DNA of 21,499 nucleotides from a virus: the IMG/VR virus record IMGVR_UViG_3300009537_000208, positions 1-21,499 of that record, one strand, 5' to 3'. Within the stretch, counting starts at the first letter, position 1. Every line of letters begins with the position of its first letter. The notes beneath the pieces were generated by a model that saw only the letters and a list, made by a program, of their open reading frames with translations, did no database searches and was not told where the DNA came from. A program made the position numbers and the translations under genes. Below are positions 20,723-21,499 of the stretch, one piece after another.

Positions 20723-20884
20723 CTAGACGGCTTCCAGCGCGGCCGCCCCTCGAGCGTCCAGATCCGCCAGCGCCATCAGGATATCCGCCTCGTCATCCCC
20801 CAGTACCAGCGCGTCCAGTGCCGCAGGGGTCCGCGCGATGATGTCGATTCGGGTTGGCTCGTCATTCCAGATTGAGTCGTTCAT
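20723..20884 (-). CDS. 53-aa acidic protein, first gene of the right-hand minus operon
   Basis: ATG 20884 to TAG 20723, with GGAGGG seven bases upstream and a TATACG box at 20908-20903. It reads MNDSIWNDEPTRIDIIARTP, then LDALVLGDDEADILMALADL and ends ARGAAALEAV. It is strongly acidic, with two predicted helices. No family is recognised; small acidic phage proteins sometimes act as DNA mimics or inhibitors, but nothing here proves that. It is probably the earliest-expressed member of the operon leading to DUF932. Confidence 0.65.
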   Translation of the reverse strand: MNDSIWNDEPTRIDIIARTPAALDALVLGDDEADILMALADLDARGAAALEAV

Positions 20885-21113
20885 TCTCGTTCCCTCCTGA
20901 CACGTATACTCGTCTGAACATGCTCACCGCTCAAGCCCCTTTCCGACGGTTTCTGAATTCTGCCGTGTCTATGCGGGTATACGCGTGAAGAGTTAACACT
21001 CGAAACATGCCTCGCGAGCAAGTCCGCGTGCTCGCTGGCCCGCTGGCGCATTTGTCCGATAGCGGGTAAGTACGCGATTTGCCTTGGGTTCGCTCCGCGT
21101 ATACCCTCGCCAG
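20885..21113. promoter_or_regulatory. Divergent control region with three GTATAC motifs
   Basis: GTATACTCG (20904-20912), GGGTATACGCG (20975-20985) and its exact inverse CGCGTATACCC (21096-21106) lie between the left-going operon and the right-going gene at 21114. The first and last overlap TATACG and TATACC boxes placed where -10 elements are expected (about 18 and 8 bases from their ATGs). TTGCCT 15 bases before TATACC is a possible -35. The repeats could be operators for a ribbon-helix-helix or HTH repressor coded nearby. Confidence 0.55.
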
Positions 21114-21362
21114 ATGGGTCGATACCGCTACCGACCGAGCCGGGACCGCGCGCGGCTGCTCACCCTGAAAATCTCCGATGTAGAGCTCCGCCTGGTAACC
21201 GCCCGCGCAGCTGCAGACGGTGTCACGCGCGCCGACTGGATACGAGCTCGGCTGGGACTCCCGACGGGCCCGGCCCCGTCCCCGCTCGCGCCCGAGATCG
21301 AGGACGCCCGCGCACGCGAGGCTCGTAAATCCTCGCGCGGGGCAAAATCCCCGGGGCCCTGA
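21114..21362 (+). CDS. Ribbon-helix-helix (CopG/MobC-like) putative regulator
   Basis: 82 residues from ATG 21114 (MGRYRYRPSRDRARLLTLKI). Residues about 12-48 (LLTLKISDVELRLVTARAAA, then DGVTRADWIRARLGL) fit a basic strand plus two helices, the ribbon-helix-helix fold of CopG-, Arc- or MobC-type proteins. The tail is charged and Pro/Ala-rich. No ribosome binding site is evident and a TATACC box lies eight bases upstream, so the transcript may be leaderless. An in-frame TTG at 21084 lies before the -10 box and is unlikely. Autoregulation through the GTATAC motifs is a reasonable guess. Confidence 0.65.
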   Translation: MGRYRYRPSRDRARLLTLKISDVELRLVTARAAADGVTRADWIRARLGLPTGPAPSPLAPEIEDARAREARKSSRGAKSPGP

Positions 21363-21499
21363 AAATTTCCAGTATTTCGGGCCGGCCCCGCGAAAACGGA
21401 CCCCCGCCCCTATTTAAGCGAGGGCTCGGGGCCGGGGTCGCGAGGGGCTCGCGGCCCTAGTACCCATACGGTACAACGTTCTTTCGCCTCCACGCCCGC
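21363..21499. other. Non-coding end of window with hairpin
   Basis: No gene seen. CGCGAG-GGG-CTCGCG (21439-21453) is a perfect 6-bp hairpin, with GGCC-rich flanks that extend it imperfectly, and could terminate the gene ending at 21362. TATTTAAG at 21411-21418 stands out as AT-rich in GC-rich DNA. GTACC-CATAC-GGTAC near 21461-21475 is a further small inverted repeat. Confidence 0.4.

Noticed and set aside
1-21499. tRNA or rRNA genes
   Set aside because: No cloverleaf-forming stretch with a conserved TTCGANTC-type arm and no rRNA-like segment was noticed by eye; a tRNA scan would be needed to exclude a degenerate one.

Overview
The window reads as part of the genome of a high-GC, tailed, short-tailed (podovirus-like) bacteriophage, or a prophage of that type. 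The evidence is a contiguous minus-strand head/tail module in the classical order: terminase, portal, scaffold, major capsid, P22 gp4-like adaptor, tailspike, P22 gp10-like stabilisation protein. Strong GGAGG-type Shine-Dalgarno sites point to a bacterial host. The host cannot be named from the sequence. No integrase, lysis genes or DNA polymerase are visible, so the genome continues outside the window.

Region 1 (1-14133, minus strand) is the packaging and virion operon. In transcription order: a 56-aa zinc-finger protein, a 138-aa protein in the small-terminase position, a 91-aa Cys-rich protein, TerL, portal, a 99-aa protein overlapping the portal 3' end, a GroES-like co-chaperonin carrying a zinc-knuckle insertion, scaffold, an internal promoter, a 179-aa unknown, a putative decoration protein, the major capsid protein, a beta-helix protein, an 81-aa zinc protein, the gp4-like adaptor, a second beta-helix protein, a beta-helix tailspike and a gp10-like protein truncated by the window edge. 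Many neighbours overlap or abut by 1-4 bases, so translational coupling is likely.

Region 2 (about 14134-14241) is a divergent control region with two related TTGC...GCAA inverted repeats 32 bp apart. Region 3 (14242-15931, plus strand) holds two coupled genes of unknown function and a small HExxH zincin-like gene. Between them lie two 39-bp direct repeats, each leading into an array of 5-bp GGCNN units, with a long GC hairpin in between. This is the strangest DNA in the window. A Pro/Ala/Thr-rich open frame after the zincin gene looks like a displaced C-terminus.

Region 4 (15932-16718) is largely non-coding and of very skewed base composition. Region 5 (16719-20884, minus strand) is an accessory/early cassette: an HTH protein, a zinc-plus-ribbon-helix-helix protein, a string of small ORFs that reuse the same translation-initiation sequence, a sliding-clamp-like protein, a DUF932 protein and a 53-aa acidic protein. 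Region 6 (20885-21499) is a second divergent control region with three GTATAC motifs, then a plus-strand ribbon-helix-helix gene and its short downstream sequence. The placement of DNA-binding proteins beside divergent, palindrome-bearing promoters suggests the regulatory switches of the phage are at about 14.2 kb and 20.9-21.1 kb.
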